A stretch of 64,000 bases of DNA from Phoronis australis (lineage: Eukaryota; Phoronida; Phoronidae): NCBI GenBank assembly GCA_002633005.1, contig NMRA01000311.1:390114-454113 (forward strand), written 5' to 3'. Below, one piece after another: positions 29,201 to 38,831 of this stretch. Made by a program: the position numbers and the translations under genes. Position 1 is the first letter of the stretch. Each line of letters begins with the position of its first letter. Below the pieces are notes generated by a model that was given only the letters and a program-made list of their open reading frames with translations, made no database searches and had not been told where the DNA came from.

Positions 29201-29274
29201 TGGACGAGAGAAAGGAGAAAGTTTTATTAAATAATTTATCACTTCATATGACTGAACTTAATATATATACATAT

Positions 29275-29334
<60 letters not shown>

Positions 29335-32300
29335 ACACACATGTATATATATATACACGTACCATGAGGCATACCGTATGGAAATGTTAATCGTGGAATC
29401 ACGGTTAGCAAGTGCTATCTTTCTAATCTTTGTTCCCGTATAAGCATAGTTGAATCAAGATAACTACGGAATTGTGCCCGAAAATCAAATCGTTAAAAAT
29501 TGTGTGAAATTATGCATTGAAACAAAAACATGGTGGCAGCGGTCATGAATGATAAAACCCACGCAGAATAGTGTATCTTCAAGGCCTCAAGCTGTTGACA
29601 TTTTTGCACACTGAGTGGGAAAACATTGAAGTAAATTCCTCAAGTTTTTGCCTACCTTATGCATTTTACCATCGTGTACTTCACTTGGAAGAATGATAAT
29701 CCCATCATTTAATTTGTTGTTTGCTAGGTGTTCAACATTCATAAGGTCTATCAGAAGTATATGTTCATTGGCGGGATTGGACTGTCCAGCGTGTGCCTCA
29801 GCTTGTTTGCTCTCGTCGTAATGTGCATCAAGTCACTGAGGAAGGTGGATCGGAACACGGTGCACGTGAATCTGTGCACGGCTTACAACATGGCTAACTT
29901 GGCGTTCATACTCACCTTCGAAATTCATGACCCAGTAAGTCATTCATGACTTCACGCATACGGCAATGGTTTTACATGTCGAATCGAGTACTTAGTTTGC
30001 AATATTTGATTCGGTCATGATAAACGTGTATGCCCATTTTAAGTATACTGTAAAACGCAAGAAAACGATATTATAAATGAAATTCAACCATTTGAAAATT
30101 GCCTGGGAGAGTTTGCCTCATAAATTTGATAATTGTCAAAAATCTAATTTTGTCAACATATTTTATACCGATTACTGCACTTTTACAAATGCATTGTAGC
30201 AGCAATATACCCACCTTTGGCCCTTAAAAACTAATTTTTGATTAGAATCACTTTCCGTTATGAATTTGGTGGCAAAGCTGTTCTTCATCAGATGAGGAAT
30301 GACTTCCGGGCTATGGAAGCCCTGACAGTTTGGCAGCACCTGAGACCCGATGCTTGGCGCATTAAATGACACACCATAGTCTAGCATACCCACTTTTCGA
30401 GACTGATCTCAACTGTCGTCTCCAATAGAAGTACAGAACGTGGTTAGTGCCAGATTTATAGCGGGTACGAGATCTAATTTTGAAGGAGGGATAGTTATAA
30501 CCTCGCAATTTAAGTGCCGGTCATTAACCTTGATACACTGTATCTCTATCTTCGCAGCTTGTCCTAAAAGTGCTTTCCGTCTGCCAACATTACTTCTACA
30601 CCGCCACGAGTGTGTGGATATTCATCGAAGGTTTAGCCCTATTCCACTTAATTGTCAGTGGATCGCTGACCAACCGAGTCAAATGTTACATACCGTTTGG
30701 CTGGAGTAAGTACATCAATTTACACTTATATTGAGTGTCAGAAGGATTGTGAATTTCTCCTCCTTCACACATTCACTTCAAACCTTGTTTTATACCTTCA
30801 GTACGTATATCAGAGCAGGATTCAACTCATAAGAACACTTACTCACTGTACAGTAGGTGCTACAAAACGAGTACAGTTCTTGGTGGGTGTTTCCCGCAGT
30901 TGCTGGTGTTGTACATAACGACTTGCCACGTAGATCAGGGTTCTGGGCTTAGCAGACTAGTTACAGTGTTACGGAATTTTTGAAATATGCTTTACATGTA
31001 TGTTCTAGCATTTGTAGATTGAAGAGGATTACGTAAAAATGCTTAGCTTTCGGAGAGCTGGATGGGAAAGTCCTTGTTAATAGACCAAACTAGAGTTCAG
31101 TAGTCAGTGTCCTTTCAACAAAGCGGGGTGATTTTTCTGTAGCCTATACTTATTTCCTATGATCACTATGTCATATTAGGTCTACCTCAGACGTTTCTTA
31201 AGCTTGAGAAGATTAGTTGGTTTGGTCATTACATTCACAGACAACTCATCTGTTACAGTAACCCCTGCTATCCCGGTGGCTGTTATGGCTGGTATTGACT
31301 TTAACTCTTACGGTGGAAATATCTACAGTTGGCCATCCTGGCAAAGCAACTTCATCTGGGGATTTGTTGGGCCCATCTTCTTTTTCTTATTTGTAAGTAT
31401 ATATGTACATATATGCATAGATCGTACATCACCCGCATGGACTATGATGCCGCTGAGCTTCGTTTTTGCTGCTTCTATTAATCGTAAAATGCTCAATCTC
31501 CACGTAAAACGGTTCTTACCGAAGTGCATTTCTAGCAGACTCATGAAATGTCGTCAGTTTCCACATGACATTTTGGCAATTATTGGTAAGTCGACTCATG
31601 GTCGAGCTAGTCTCGCCACCTGGTGACTGACATCTCATGCTCAACATTTTCATTTACAGCTCCACCTATGTGTCATGTTGATAGTACTGTGCAACTTGCC
31701 TCAGCCTGCGGTTAGGAAAGAGGATCTTCTCTCAGAAGTCAGGTAAAGGAAAGAATCAAACGATAACCTCTTCACTAGCTCGACTTAAAAGATTTTGTTT
31801 TCTTGGAGTTTCATTGTGATATTTTAATGTATGTGGGATTATGTATTCGGGATACAAGCATACATGTATAATTGCGTTGCAAATTCAAAGAACTTTAATT
31901 TTAAACTTAAAAGCTTTCAATAGGTTCAATATTAGTAAAATAACGGGAGAGTATTTACAACAAATCAATTTATAATCGAACCAATGGTTAGGATGAATCC
32001 AACCTATAGTCAGCCAGTGTCAGCATTCATTGAAAAAGCCGGCAATGTTTCTAATCAACGTAACCAATAGACGCAAGACAGGTATCGTCAATTCATGACC
32101 TAAAATTTCTATCGTAAAAATTCTCCGCCTCCTTTTCAGAATTCTTGTGAGGACCTCGTTAGTCCTTTCGCCATTAATAGCTCTCTCGTGGATGTTTGGT
32201 ATTCTCTCCATCAACGCCTTCAGCCCATCATACTCCTACATCTTTACAACACTACATTCCCTTCAGGTGAGTAAGTCAAGAGAAGAGAGCAGAATATTAC

Positions 32301-33688
32301 AGGTTACTCAAGTGTCACATTTAACTCATAATCTGCAAAAATGTATGTACTGCATGCTGAGGTTAGTTTCTTTTGCCATTAGCATACATTATTCAAATTT
32401 AATCAACAAAATCATGCCCCCCGACATTGCCACAACACTGGAAAATCTTGAGACTTTATAGCATTAGCAGAAAAAAAAACTGCACCATTTCAAGACAGCA
32501 ACTATAAGCACATTTCATCACTTCTCACGCTGCCAGTCAGAGAAAAGTTCGCTTTTCGCCACGGGATACGCCTTTACCTGGCAACTACATGTAAAGGGGG
32601 GTTTAGTCTATTAATAGATATTAGATTAAAACAAAACAATTCTTTTTAGCCTTTCAACCCTCAAAAGTTCGGAAATTAAAAACTCTATGTCTGATGAAGC
32701 TGCAAGCGTGCGCCTACTCCAAGATGGGATAGACCACAACCCAGGAAACATGTTGGCCGGGGCGCATCAAATGACAAACCGTGCTTGATAAGCCAATTTG
32801 TCAACCATAAATGAAGTATCAGACCTTTGAAGCCCTGAATTCGATCGTGAATTCGTCACTACCGAAGTAACACTTGCATGAGCAATTAACTGTTTTAAAT
32901 CAGAGGTCGTTCTTGAGACCAAAGACGGCAGTTTGTAAGATATTATTGCCACAAGTATTGGTCAAATGCTAAGTTTGTTGTTCCTTTTACAGGGTTTCAT
33001 CATTTTCCTCGTCTTCTTCTTTGGTACAAGATCCATAAGGAAAGCTGCATTCAGTTGCACGTGCAAAATAAAGAAGAAGCCACACAAGGAAGAGGACACG
33101 GCAAGTGCTAGTGACCTTTCTGATGGGGTCACCAAGGTCACCAGCATGCAGACGTCAACTGTAAGTTCTTTACTATTAAACGATACCTCAAACCTTTTTC
33201 ACAAAAATTGGATGTTTTTGCAATATTTCACACGTGTAGCAAAATACCTATCTATGTACTGGCGATGCATTGTGCGATTAATACAGTCCGCAATTTGTAC
33301 CAATGTGTTGTCAGTAAATAAAAACAACTTACCACTATATGATACACTTCAGCTTTCCGTGAGTGGACTAGTGAACGTGAAGCCACAGCCTCCTCAAATA
33401 TCGTCCTCGCGATCCACCTCATCAGCAAGTCTAACAGTATCGCTTGGGGGCGCTATCGTTGACGACATAGGTGAAACGGGCAATAAGAGTCCCAGGTCGA
33501 AATCGGCTAGGAAGAGTCCTCGAGTGTCACCCGAATTACCGGAGATAGATGAACCCTCTACGTCACGTGCAGGTTCAGCCTTGCGACCATCATCGGGGCG
33601 AGTGAGAACTCCCGAAGTTTTCACCACGTCGAGGACTTCGTCACGGATGTCAACAAAAGATTCAGAGGACTTACCAGAAGTGTCGTAA
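5199..33688 (+). CDS. adhesion GPCR with six LamG/pentraxin-like domains
   Basis: This is a cell-surface adhesion-class receptor of about 2,175 residues (N-terminal exon missing). Exons: 5199-5225 (tentative), 6191-6381, 6938-7076, 7684-7853, 8419-8632, 9159-9385, 10360-10564, 11057-11286, 12094-12436, 13056-13169, 13349-13513, 15956-16210, 16638-16814, 17184-17298, 17685-17811, 18205-18460, 19001-19333, 20095-20291, 20721-20868, 21366-21506, 21911-22022, 23069-23277, 23794-23988, 24382-24444, 24567-24844, 25905-25976, 26791-26914, 27267-27401, 27669-27744, 28148-28286, 28571-28744, 29728-29934, 30558-30705, 31259-31392, 31660-31742, 32140-32266, 32993-33160, 33353-33688. All junctions are GT-AG with matching phase and the summed length keeps one frame to the TAA at 33686. 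Domain order: (linker + LamG) x6, GAIN, GPS (HLT), 7TM, Ser/Pro tail. Known for the family: the GPS self-cleaves and exposes a tethered agonist. The ligand is unknown; LamG domains commonly bind glycans or matrix proteins. The orthologue is not identifiable by eye. Confidence 0.88.
6191..6381 (+). CDS. receptor linker domain 1
   Basis: This exon (phase 1 in, phase 0 out, about 64 residues) encodes the first copy of a repeated inter-LamG linker. It contains ELYYPLDYLYNN, comparable with KYYWTTDYF, EYYATADFYW and EYYINSDYIW in later linkers. The acceptor at 6190 (TTTTTCCTCAATAG) is chosen because the frame has a stop at 6118 and no other AG lies in between. The linker matches no domain I can name. 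Confidence 0.75.
6938..8632 (+). CDS. receptor LamG-like domain A (3 exons)
   Basis: Exons 6938-7076, 7684-7853 and 8419-8632. The start has the Cys pair CFVNPNNC followed by GFSFGLWVYL, typical of the first strands of LamG/pentraxin jelly-rolls. The middle has the SQWQNLALRWN strand. The end has LDEVAFWDRYLSDEE, the usual closing (D-x-V-x-[FIL]-W) strand. Junction phases are 0, 1, 0, 1. The intron between the second and third exons is phase 0, as in domains B, D and E. Confidence 0.82.
8941..8990. repeat. dispersed-repeat fragment with gap base
   Basis: GTGGCGGATCTAGGATATCAC resembles GGGCGGATCCAGGATTTTG at about 58684, suggesting ends of one transposon family. An N at 8984 marks an unresolved base or collapsed gap. 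Confidence 0.3.
9159..9385 (+). CDS. receptor Pro-rich spacer and linker 2
   Basis: This single exon (phase 1 to 0, about 76 residues) begins with an acidic, Pro-rich stretch (EPPVEPDPNP) and continues into a Ser/Thr-rich part. It is more divergent than the other linkers; only VYKNSDNYKDL recalls the Tyr/Asp signature. It probably acts as a flexible, possibly O-glycosylated stalk between domains A and B. Confidence 0.75.
10360..12436 (+). CDS. receptor LamG-like domain B plus linker 3
   Basis: Exons 10360-10564, 11057-11286 and 12094-12436. Domain B is degenerate at its start: one Cys (LEKCKEG) replaces the usual Cys pair, followed by ALWLKIPA. The middle strand is NNVGFSVHCFLGLVVFINGD and the end is VSDFVAWNRFLFEFE. 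The last exon runs on without an intron into linker 3 (KYYWTTDYFTNNDL), whereas other modules split these parts. Acceptor 12093 has a weak pyrimidine tract, but the frame requires it. Confidence 0.8.
13056..16210 (+). CDS. receptor LamG-like domain C (3 exons)
   Basis: Exons 13056-13169, 13349-13513 and 15956-16210, all phase 1. The Cys-rich start CEECLSDPSRC precedes GLSIGFWIKL. The second exon carries the GFSIYLENG strand. The third begins TWMHFAFTWSPSKGLWIYVNG, the hallmark W-x-x-x-[AG]-F-T-W core, and ends VEDIAVYYFFVQ. The intron between the second and third exons contains the duplicated block at 14998-15620. A long antisense open frame over the second exon is judged a shadow. Confidence 0.82.
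14998..15620. repeat. direct duplication across a gap base
   Basis: 14998-15317 and 15319-15620 are near-identical copies separated only by an N at 15318. Copy 1 carries 18 extra bases (15025 to about 15042). Both end with TACGCGTCGCATGC. It lies inside an intron of the receptor gene and is best explained as two haplotypes placed in tandem at a contig join. Confidence 0.88.
16638..16814 (+). CDS. receptor linker domain 4
   Basis: This single phase-1 symmetric exon of 59 residues contains EYYATADFYWNRDKL, the clearest form of the repeated linker signature. Being symmetric, it could be skipped or duplicated without breaking the frame. Confidence 0.78.
17184..18460 (+). CDS. receptor LamG-like domain D (3 exons)
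   Basis: Exons 17184-17298, 17685-17811 and 18205-18460 (phases 1-2-0-1). Start: CLLDLNC followed by GVTVSTWVRIF. Core: RWVNLAFTWDRYIGVTLFIDG. Closing strand: MYNAAIWEKYM. Several N-x-S/T sites (for example NSS and NVT) suggest N-glycosylation. Confidence 0.82.
19001..20868 (+). CDS. receptor linker 5 plus LamG-like domain E
   Basis: Exons 19001-19333, 20095-20291 and 20721-20868. The first exon fuses linker 5 (HEYYINSDYIWTFSGPLYDL) with the domain E start (CILNPESC, FVLEMSAYLY). The second has NVWMRVTFGWNIYQGIVILVDG. The third has the closing strand VDDVTLTFSTDM, which lacks the usual Trp. Intron 19334-20094 holds a foldback repeat. Confidence 0.8.
19702..19955. repeat. foldback element in receptor intron
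   Basis: The left arm, about 19702-19767, contains AAAACGACGAGCGTTGGTAC. The right arm, about 19885-19955, contains its near reverse complement GTACCGACGCTCGTCGTTTT. The spacer is about 115 bases. The centre of the arms is GC-richer and the flanks are A/T-rich. Confidence 0.75.
21366..21506 (+). CDS. receptor linker domain 6 (short)
   Basis: This phase-1 symmetric exon encodes 47 residues starting VCYDDVDIRYMLEDSEVYVDK. It lies where the linker before the sixth LamG domain is expected, but the Tyr-Tyr signature is degenerate. Confidence 0.72.
21911..23988 (+). CDS. receptor LamG-like domain F (3 exons)
   Basis: Exons 21911-22022, 23069-23277 and 23794-23988. Start: CVSDPSLC then GLSVSLWVNLLEC. 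Core: QWVNLGFTWNITTGLKAYVHG. End: FDDVAIWLTDL. The first exon ends in phase 2 at the same structural position as domain D, suggesting D and F derive from one ancestral module. Confidence 0.82.
22047..22090 (-). repeat. dispersed repeat, GAGCCCCCCTATATT family
   Basis: ATGCGCACACCCAGCCTTAAG followed by a T/A-rich stretch and GGGGGTTCGAATT is the reverse complement of units at 35109-35147 and 54041-54079. It is the edge of an uncharacterised interspersed repeat in the intron after domain F exon 1. Confidence 0.6.
24382..28286 (+). CDS. receptor GAIN domain (7 exons)
   Basis: Exons 24382-24444, 24567-24844, 25905-25976, 26791-26914, 27267-27401, 27669-27744 and 28148-28286. A short 21-residue exon joins LamG F to the region. 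A Cys-bearing PPGCHYYVAGKC and amphipathic helices follow (LTDLLKTF, FIKKLIDV, FLEQSIDALSIVAG), typical of GAIN subdomain A. The later exons are beta-rich (LSATVEFPDEIFGYI, TVFAVYPSLHKFI, IVSINMEPEL, ITITLEHTKQN); the ITLEH-type strand normally precedes the GPS. The domain mediates autoproteolysis and holds the cleaved fragments together. Confidence 0.82.
25735..25835 (+). repeat. tRNA-like (possible SINE) fragment
   Basis: ATGCTCAGTTG followed by GGATTCGAAGCC resembles tRNA A and B boxes. A second B-box-like GAGTTCAAACCTC follows about 50 bases later. There is no full cloverleaf, so this is not called a functional tRNA. Confidence 0.3.
28571..28744 (+). CDS. receptor GPS motif, predicted cleavable
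   Basis: This phase 0-0 exon of 58 residues contains the full GPS pattern: C-x-x-W (ASCVYW), GGWDTDGCW, then C-G-C-T-H-L-T. All four cysteines and the catalytic His-Leu/Thr are present, with predicted scission between Leu (ending 28705) and Thr (starting 28706). The new N terminus, TTFAIMM, matches the hydrophobic tethered-agonist pattern (T-x-F-A-[IV]-[LM]-M) of adhesion receptors. Confidence 0.9.
29275..29355. repeat. (AC)n microsatellite with flanking (AT)n
   Basis: An uninterrupted AC run of about 50 bases is flanked by ATATAC-type repeats, in the intron between the GPS and TM1 exons. Confidence 0.95.
29728..33160 (+). CDS. receptor seven-transmembrane region (6 exons)
   Basis: Exons 29728-29934 (TM1 IGGIGLSSVCLSLFALVVM; TM2 HVNLCTAYNMANLAFIL), 30558-30705 (TM3 QHYFYTATSVWIFIEG), 31259-31392 (TM4 PAIPVAVMAGI, ECL2, start of TM5 FIWGFVGPIFFFLF), 31660-31742 (end of TM5 and ICL3), 32140-32266 (TM6 LIALSWMFGILSI; start of TM7 YIFTTLHSLQ) and 32993-33160 (TM7 GFIIFLVFFFG and basic juxtamembrane tail). 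The family signatures H-x-N-L-C, W-x-F-x-E-G and S-W-x-F-G-I-L are present. The cysteines usually at the top of TM3 and in ECL2 (C-W) are both absent: ECL2 reads YSWPSW. Confidence 0.88.
33161..33352 (+). other. 192-nt intron without in-frame stop
   Basis: The last intron is flanked by GTAAGT and CACTTCAG but is exactly 64 codons long and open in the reading frame of both neighbours. Retention would insert 64 residues, including Trp- and Tyr-rich hydrophobic stretches, into the receptor tail. Confidence 0.7.
33353..33688 (+). CDS. receptor Ser/Pro-rich cytoplasmic tail (last exon)
   Basis: The final exon (phase 0, about 111 residues) ends at TAA 33686-33688. It is rich in Ser, Thr, Pro and basic residues with repeated SP sites (KSPRSKSARKSPRVSPELPE), suggesting proline-directed phosphorylation. 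It has no classical PDZ-ligand ending (last residues LPEVS). Confidence 0.85.
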   Translation, partial: LSVSGLVNVKPQPPQISSSRSTSSASLTVSLGGAIVDDIGETGNKSPRSKSARKSPRVSPELPEIDEPSTSRAGSALRPSSGRVRTPEVFTTSRTSSRMSTKDSEDLPEVS

Positions 33689-34175
33689 CTAAGTCGTTGC
33701 GGCTATCGTTGAGAATGTGAAGAAATTATTGACAAGGCAATGATTATTGCCGGTATTCGAGAAACTGCGGCAAATTTTAAGTTCAAGCACATTCTTACTT
33801 AGCAAGCCATAAGATTATTATACATATCGATGATATAAATATGAACACTGTGTTAAATTCTAAAGAGCAGTAATTATCGACATCATAAATGTTTAATTGT
33901 TGTAACGAAAAAGCCAAATTATTTTTGTAAAACCATTTAGCCTGTTACACGTTCTATGTACCTGACATGTGTTCTTTATCACAAAGCACTAAGTAGTCAG
34001 TATGCAGTTGCCAAAATAGCAAGTTGTATGAGTGCTCTGCTTTTGTTTTGATGTGAGAATGAAGTCAATTATATTTATTCATTCATATACTTGTATTTTT
34101 AAAAGTTTCACATTCTCATAAATCTATGCAATCCTATAAAACATCGAGCAAATAAACACAAGATTCATTTCACAG
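33689..34175 (+). other. 3' UTR of receptor gene with poly(A) signal
   Basis: This AT-rich sequence follows the stop codon. A canonical AATAAA at 34151-34156 is the first good polyadenylation signal. The extent is inferred from that signal only. Confidence 0.55.
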
Positions 34176-37100
34176 CCAAACAAAACTGGAAACATTTCTA
34201 TGTGACATGATTACAGATTAGATTTGGCTACAAAGTTGTCTGTAATGTTCGTTAAGTTAACTGCAGATTGGCCACACATTACCGTTGTCATATTTACAAC
34301 CACACGGACAGAATATCCCTATGTATAACCTCATGGGCAGTCTGCGCATTAAACCGAATATTAACAAAACTATAGAATTGATCTCTGTTCACTTTGAAAC
34401 GCATAAATTTGATTTTTGAAGTAAAACAAATCATGCCATTAACTGGGTCAGGTGACTAGTGTTATTTTTGAAAATTGTAGCAGCCTGGACAAACCTGGGT
34501 TCCGTCCAAGAAGCGAGCTAGCATTTGACTTTGACCTCTTCCGGCCAAAAGCTGGTTTTAAAATATCCCTTACTCATATTGAAAGTGCTCTCTGACTTTG
34601 CAAAGAAGTGACTCAATGCGCGTTATTCCTTGAGGTCATACTCAACACATGAAATGAGACGCTAACTTATGGAGCCTGGTCTTCAGGGAAAACGAACCGT
34701 TATCTGTCCGTTCGAAGTCTTGCATTAAATCACTTCAAACTAAAGTAACAAAGAATTTGAGAACAATTTCATAATGGTAAGTGGTCTAAATCAAAATATG
34801 GACTTCGATATGGAATGCGCTGATGTTTATTATCACTCGGCTTTAAAGCAAACAGATTGGTAGGCCTACATTCATGGGCGCACCCAGGGGAGGGGGGGGG
34901 GGGGCTCGAGAGGCTCGAACGAACCCCATAATTTGGCGAATTGGGAAAAAAGGTCCGCCTCAATGAAACAAAAAGTTTGAGCAAACGAGACAAAAGTCCG
35001 CGAAATCCACATAAATTTGGCGCGGATGCAGAATTCGAAGGCCTGAACATAGTGGCACCGTTGTTTTTAGTCCTCGTTGATATTCATCGGTAGGTCCGCG
35101 TACCGAAAAATTCGAGCCCCCCTATATTTTAGGCTGGGTTTGCGCATGTATATTCATGATAACAAAACTGCAGTATCCAAAACATACCCGAATTTTTTTG
35201 GTTTCTTGAATATTCCAAGACACATTATTCAAAATATAATTTCGCTTCGGTTGATGCAACTTCTGAAACTTACAACAGAAGTCCAACGTCCTGTTTTTAT
35301 TAGCACCTTGTGTAAAGTGGAATATTTCGAGTCAACCCCATATCCCAACCGTTGAGGAACGAATTCATGATAGCTGAAATTCACACTTGAAACTGATGCA
35401 CCCATTTTTGCGAAACAATGTTCCGAAGCGAGCTAAATTTTGTTCATTTAGGGTTATTACATATAAATATTCAGAATTTGTTACCCATCTAGGTCAGGTT
35501 GCTTTCGCTGGAAAACAACCCAAACGCACGACTACATCACAGTTCTCGTGCATCACTATAATCTTAAAATTAAAATTCTTCCACCGGATGTATGAAACAT
35601 GATTGATAATTCAGCCTAAAACGTCTTCGTTACGACAGAAGTATCAGTCCACTTGAAACTGAGAAATAACCTGGGATTGAATTGGAGCGGTCAAATTTCG
35701 GAAGCCAGCTCCTCGGCGTGTACTCGAAACTGTGAGTAATTTTTGAAAATGACAATTGCGCCCTCTTATGGGTATTTAGGATCAGGGCGAAAAATGTGTA
35801 CAAATTTGACTAACTTCGGAACACCATAATTCATAAATAGCTGGTCGGATTAATAGGACTGTTGCTACAGTGTATACCCTGAAACCGAAGTCTAGTCAGC
35901 ACGCCACCTGTGGCCACTAGTAACTAAGAAATGTTTGCGATACACATTTCCACTCCTGTTAAAGATTTCATATTCCCTGAAATTCTGTTAAAGATTGTTT
36001 TTAGATGTACTACTTTTTTGAGACGCTGTCAAACATAGACATTTTCATGGAAAATCTTCAAAGTTGCATAAAACGAAATATTTCGGAAAACGTTAACACC
36101 CCGATTTTGAGATCTCACCTAGAAAATATACATGTTTTTCAAATAAAGTGATCAGGTTATCTATACCGTTGATTATTTGGCTATCAATGTACCCACCACC
36201 ACGGGTGGTTAGCGCGGAAGAAATCATCACCAACATTTCTAACAGATACTGCATGGAATAGAAAACAGTAGACGCACAGGCAGTTAATTAATTTGGAATA
36301 CGAAAGAAAACACTAACTTCGACTTTCATACAATTCAAAACACTGTTTCTCAATTTCTAACGTTATCATGAATACGCGACATTTTACCCTATTCATACAT
36401 ATGAGTTGGGGATTTATGGTGGCACCGGTGCATTACCGATCGCTACACACAATAGTTAACACTAGTTCAGATTTGTTACTGACATGTCCAAAACACTGGC
36501 TAGAAATTTTAACCATGAAAAAAAACAATTGAGTGGAGTTTCGCTGTTCATAAAATTTGAAATTGTACTCGCTTTCTTGACCGGGTCAGCTCTAAAGATT
36601 TCTTTTTATCGCGCCTTTAGCTTCACGCCATACAACTCGACCGATCCCGATCCATCTCTGAAGTTTCAAATTTCATGCATGCACAGCAGATCGTTTGCAG
36701 TGCGGCCGAAACAACCTGGGTAGAACGACAGCGATTCTGAGCATGGCACACGGCTTCAACTGTTCAGACGACGACATGGAATACGGAATCGGCGTATCGA
36801 TCACGTGTGGATGAGAAACGACTCATTTTCAAATTTACTTTACATAATTGTTCATTCTTTTTCACGTTCAAACTGATGATCATATTCGTTTTGTCACTAG
36901 CCGACAATGCATGGATACGCCTAAAAAATAATTGATACCGCTCCCATTGTGAATCATCTTCGGTTCACGGCATTTGTTCACATATCGACAAAACGTTCAA
37001 GTCCAACACAAAATAGGTGTCATTGAGAAATCACGTTTTTTTAAAGAACGTATTGTAACTTGTTTTCAATGTCAGCCAAAAGCCCAGTGTGCCTCGGCAA

Positions 37101-37550
37101 CGAAAACCAGACTTTCTTAAAGATCATTCCCATATCCAGACTTCAGTGCAGGATAAGGTAAGTGCAAAAATCAGTTAGTACGTTTTTCTCTTCGGCAGGT
37201 GATGAAAATAGGAATTTTTTGGACGAACAATCGAGGTTTCAGTGCCTTTCCTAATGTATATCATGCCGACTTGTTGTTCAGGTTTGGAAAGATTCAGTTC
37301 ACCAATGTATACAACAATGAAAAGGAAATAGTCGGAAGTTCGCCAAATTCAGTCCACTACAAAAATTTTGTGCCACACGATTTGACCTGGTATTATTTTT
37401 TGTATTGGAACTAATCTCAAACGCCAAAAGTGAAGATTTTACCGTAGATGCACATGTAATGTCACAAAAGGTGGCTCGTTTGCGAAGACATTTATAAAAA
37501 ATAAAAACAAAGAAAGTCTATTTTACACTATATTAATGCACAAGTTTCAA
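34176..37550. other. intergenic, repeat fragments, no gene seen
   Basis: No coding region recognised. It contains a G run at about 34892-34903 next to GGCTCGAGAGGCTCGAAC and a copy of the ATTCGAGCCCCCCTATATT repeat at 35109-35147. The remainder is AT-rich unique-looking sequence. Confidence 0.55.
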
Positions 37551-37552
37551 AC

Positions 37553-37785
37553 ATACAGTCAGTGTTCATACATAGTGTCAGTGCCGAAATGGCATAGAGC
37601 AAGTGTTTAAATTTTCTGTCAGTGCTCAAATATACATTCAGTGATGAAACATAAAGTCAGTGTTCAAATACACTGATGCAGTCTGTGTTCAAACATCATT
37701 AAGTGTTCAAACTATTGTCGGTGTTCAAACATACAGTCAGTGTTGAAGCCGTTCAAATATGCCATTAGGGTTCAAACTCTGCAAC
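37553..37785. repeat. degenerate tandem repeat, AGTGTTCAAACATACAGTC
   Basis: About ten imperfect units of roughly 15-22 bases built on CAGTGTTCAAACATA are found downstream of (beyond the 3' end of) SUDS3. Unit length varies. Confidence 0.75.
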
Positions 37786-38831
37786 ATTGTGAAAGTGGAA
37801 ATCATAGGCAGGAAAACTAAAATGAAAATGTAGTTTTCAAAAAAGTTAACACTATATCTTCCAGTCAAACTTTTAAGGTTGCTAGTACCTTCACCACAAG
37901 TTTGTATATTTAATTGCCAGATATCTACAAAACTACAGATTTCAACTCTGTCAGTAAAAGCATATATTCTCTGACAATAGAAATCCTGTAGAACTTGATT
38001 TTTTTCTTGCTTTTTATGAATAAATAGCAAGAAAGAATAATACATTCAAAGCAGGACAACAGGTCAACATGGCCAAGTTTTGGATAATATAAGAAGAAAA
38101 CGCTTTTACACAGTTTTCAAAATTATTGTTTTGTTTATGTTCTATGCAACTTTAAAAATTTTACTAAAAATACAGTTTTATTTTTTGATTGACCCTCATG
38201 CAAAAGTGGAACAATTTAAAAACAATTCCGAAGAGAGTTATAAAGAACAGTATATAAACCATTGTATCTGAAAGTTTCATGCAAATCCAATCAGCCATTT
38301 CTGAGAGCTTCCAAAGATAGTTAAATTTCCACATTTTTCTAAGGTTACACTTAACCTTAAATAATGTACTGATATTTTTCATCTGATTTATTCTGAGTTT
38401 TCATCATGACTGCCAGACGCTCTTCATTGAAATTCAACAACTTTTTCAGAAAACTACTGCATGTATGAACACAATGTTTTGGTGACTGAAACTTGGACAA
38501 CAGTACCACATATATTTTTTTAAACACATTTTCAGAAATCTGTTTTTCTATATACAATTCAAATAGAAAAAGGTGATATTTACAATGCATTCAAGACCAT
38601 GCCCGGTTGGATAAAACTTATGCACTGAATAACTTTGATTATAACAATCATGGCAACAAGAACATTGTTTGACAAAAGAAAAGTGACATGTGATAGCGCT
38701 ATGTGATTGCTATTATCCAATGAATAACTTTTATGCAACATGGCCGAGATGTTTTCAACAAAACAAATTGTTAATAATACATTTGTCAATTTTGGCAGTT
38801 CCCAAGAGGATGGATGCAAAGACAAACACAG

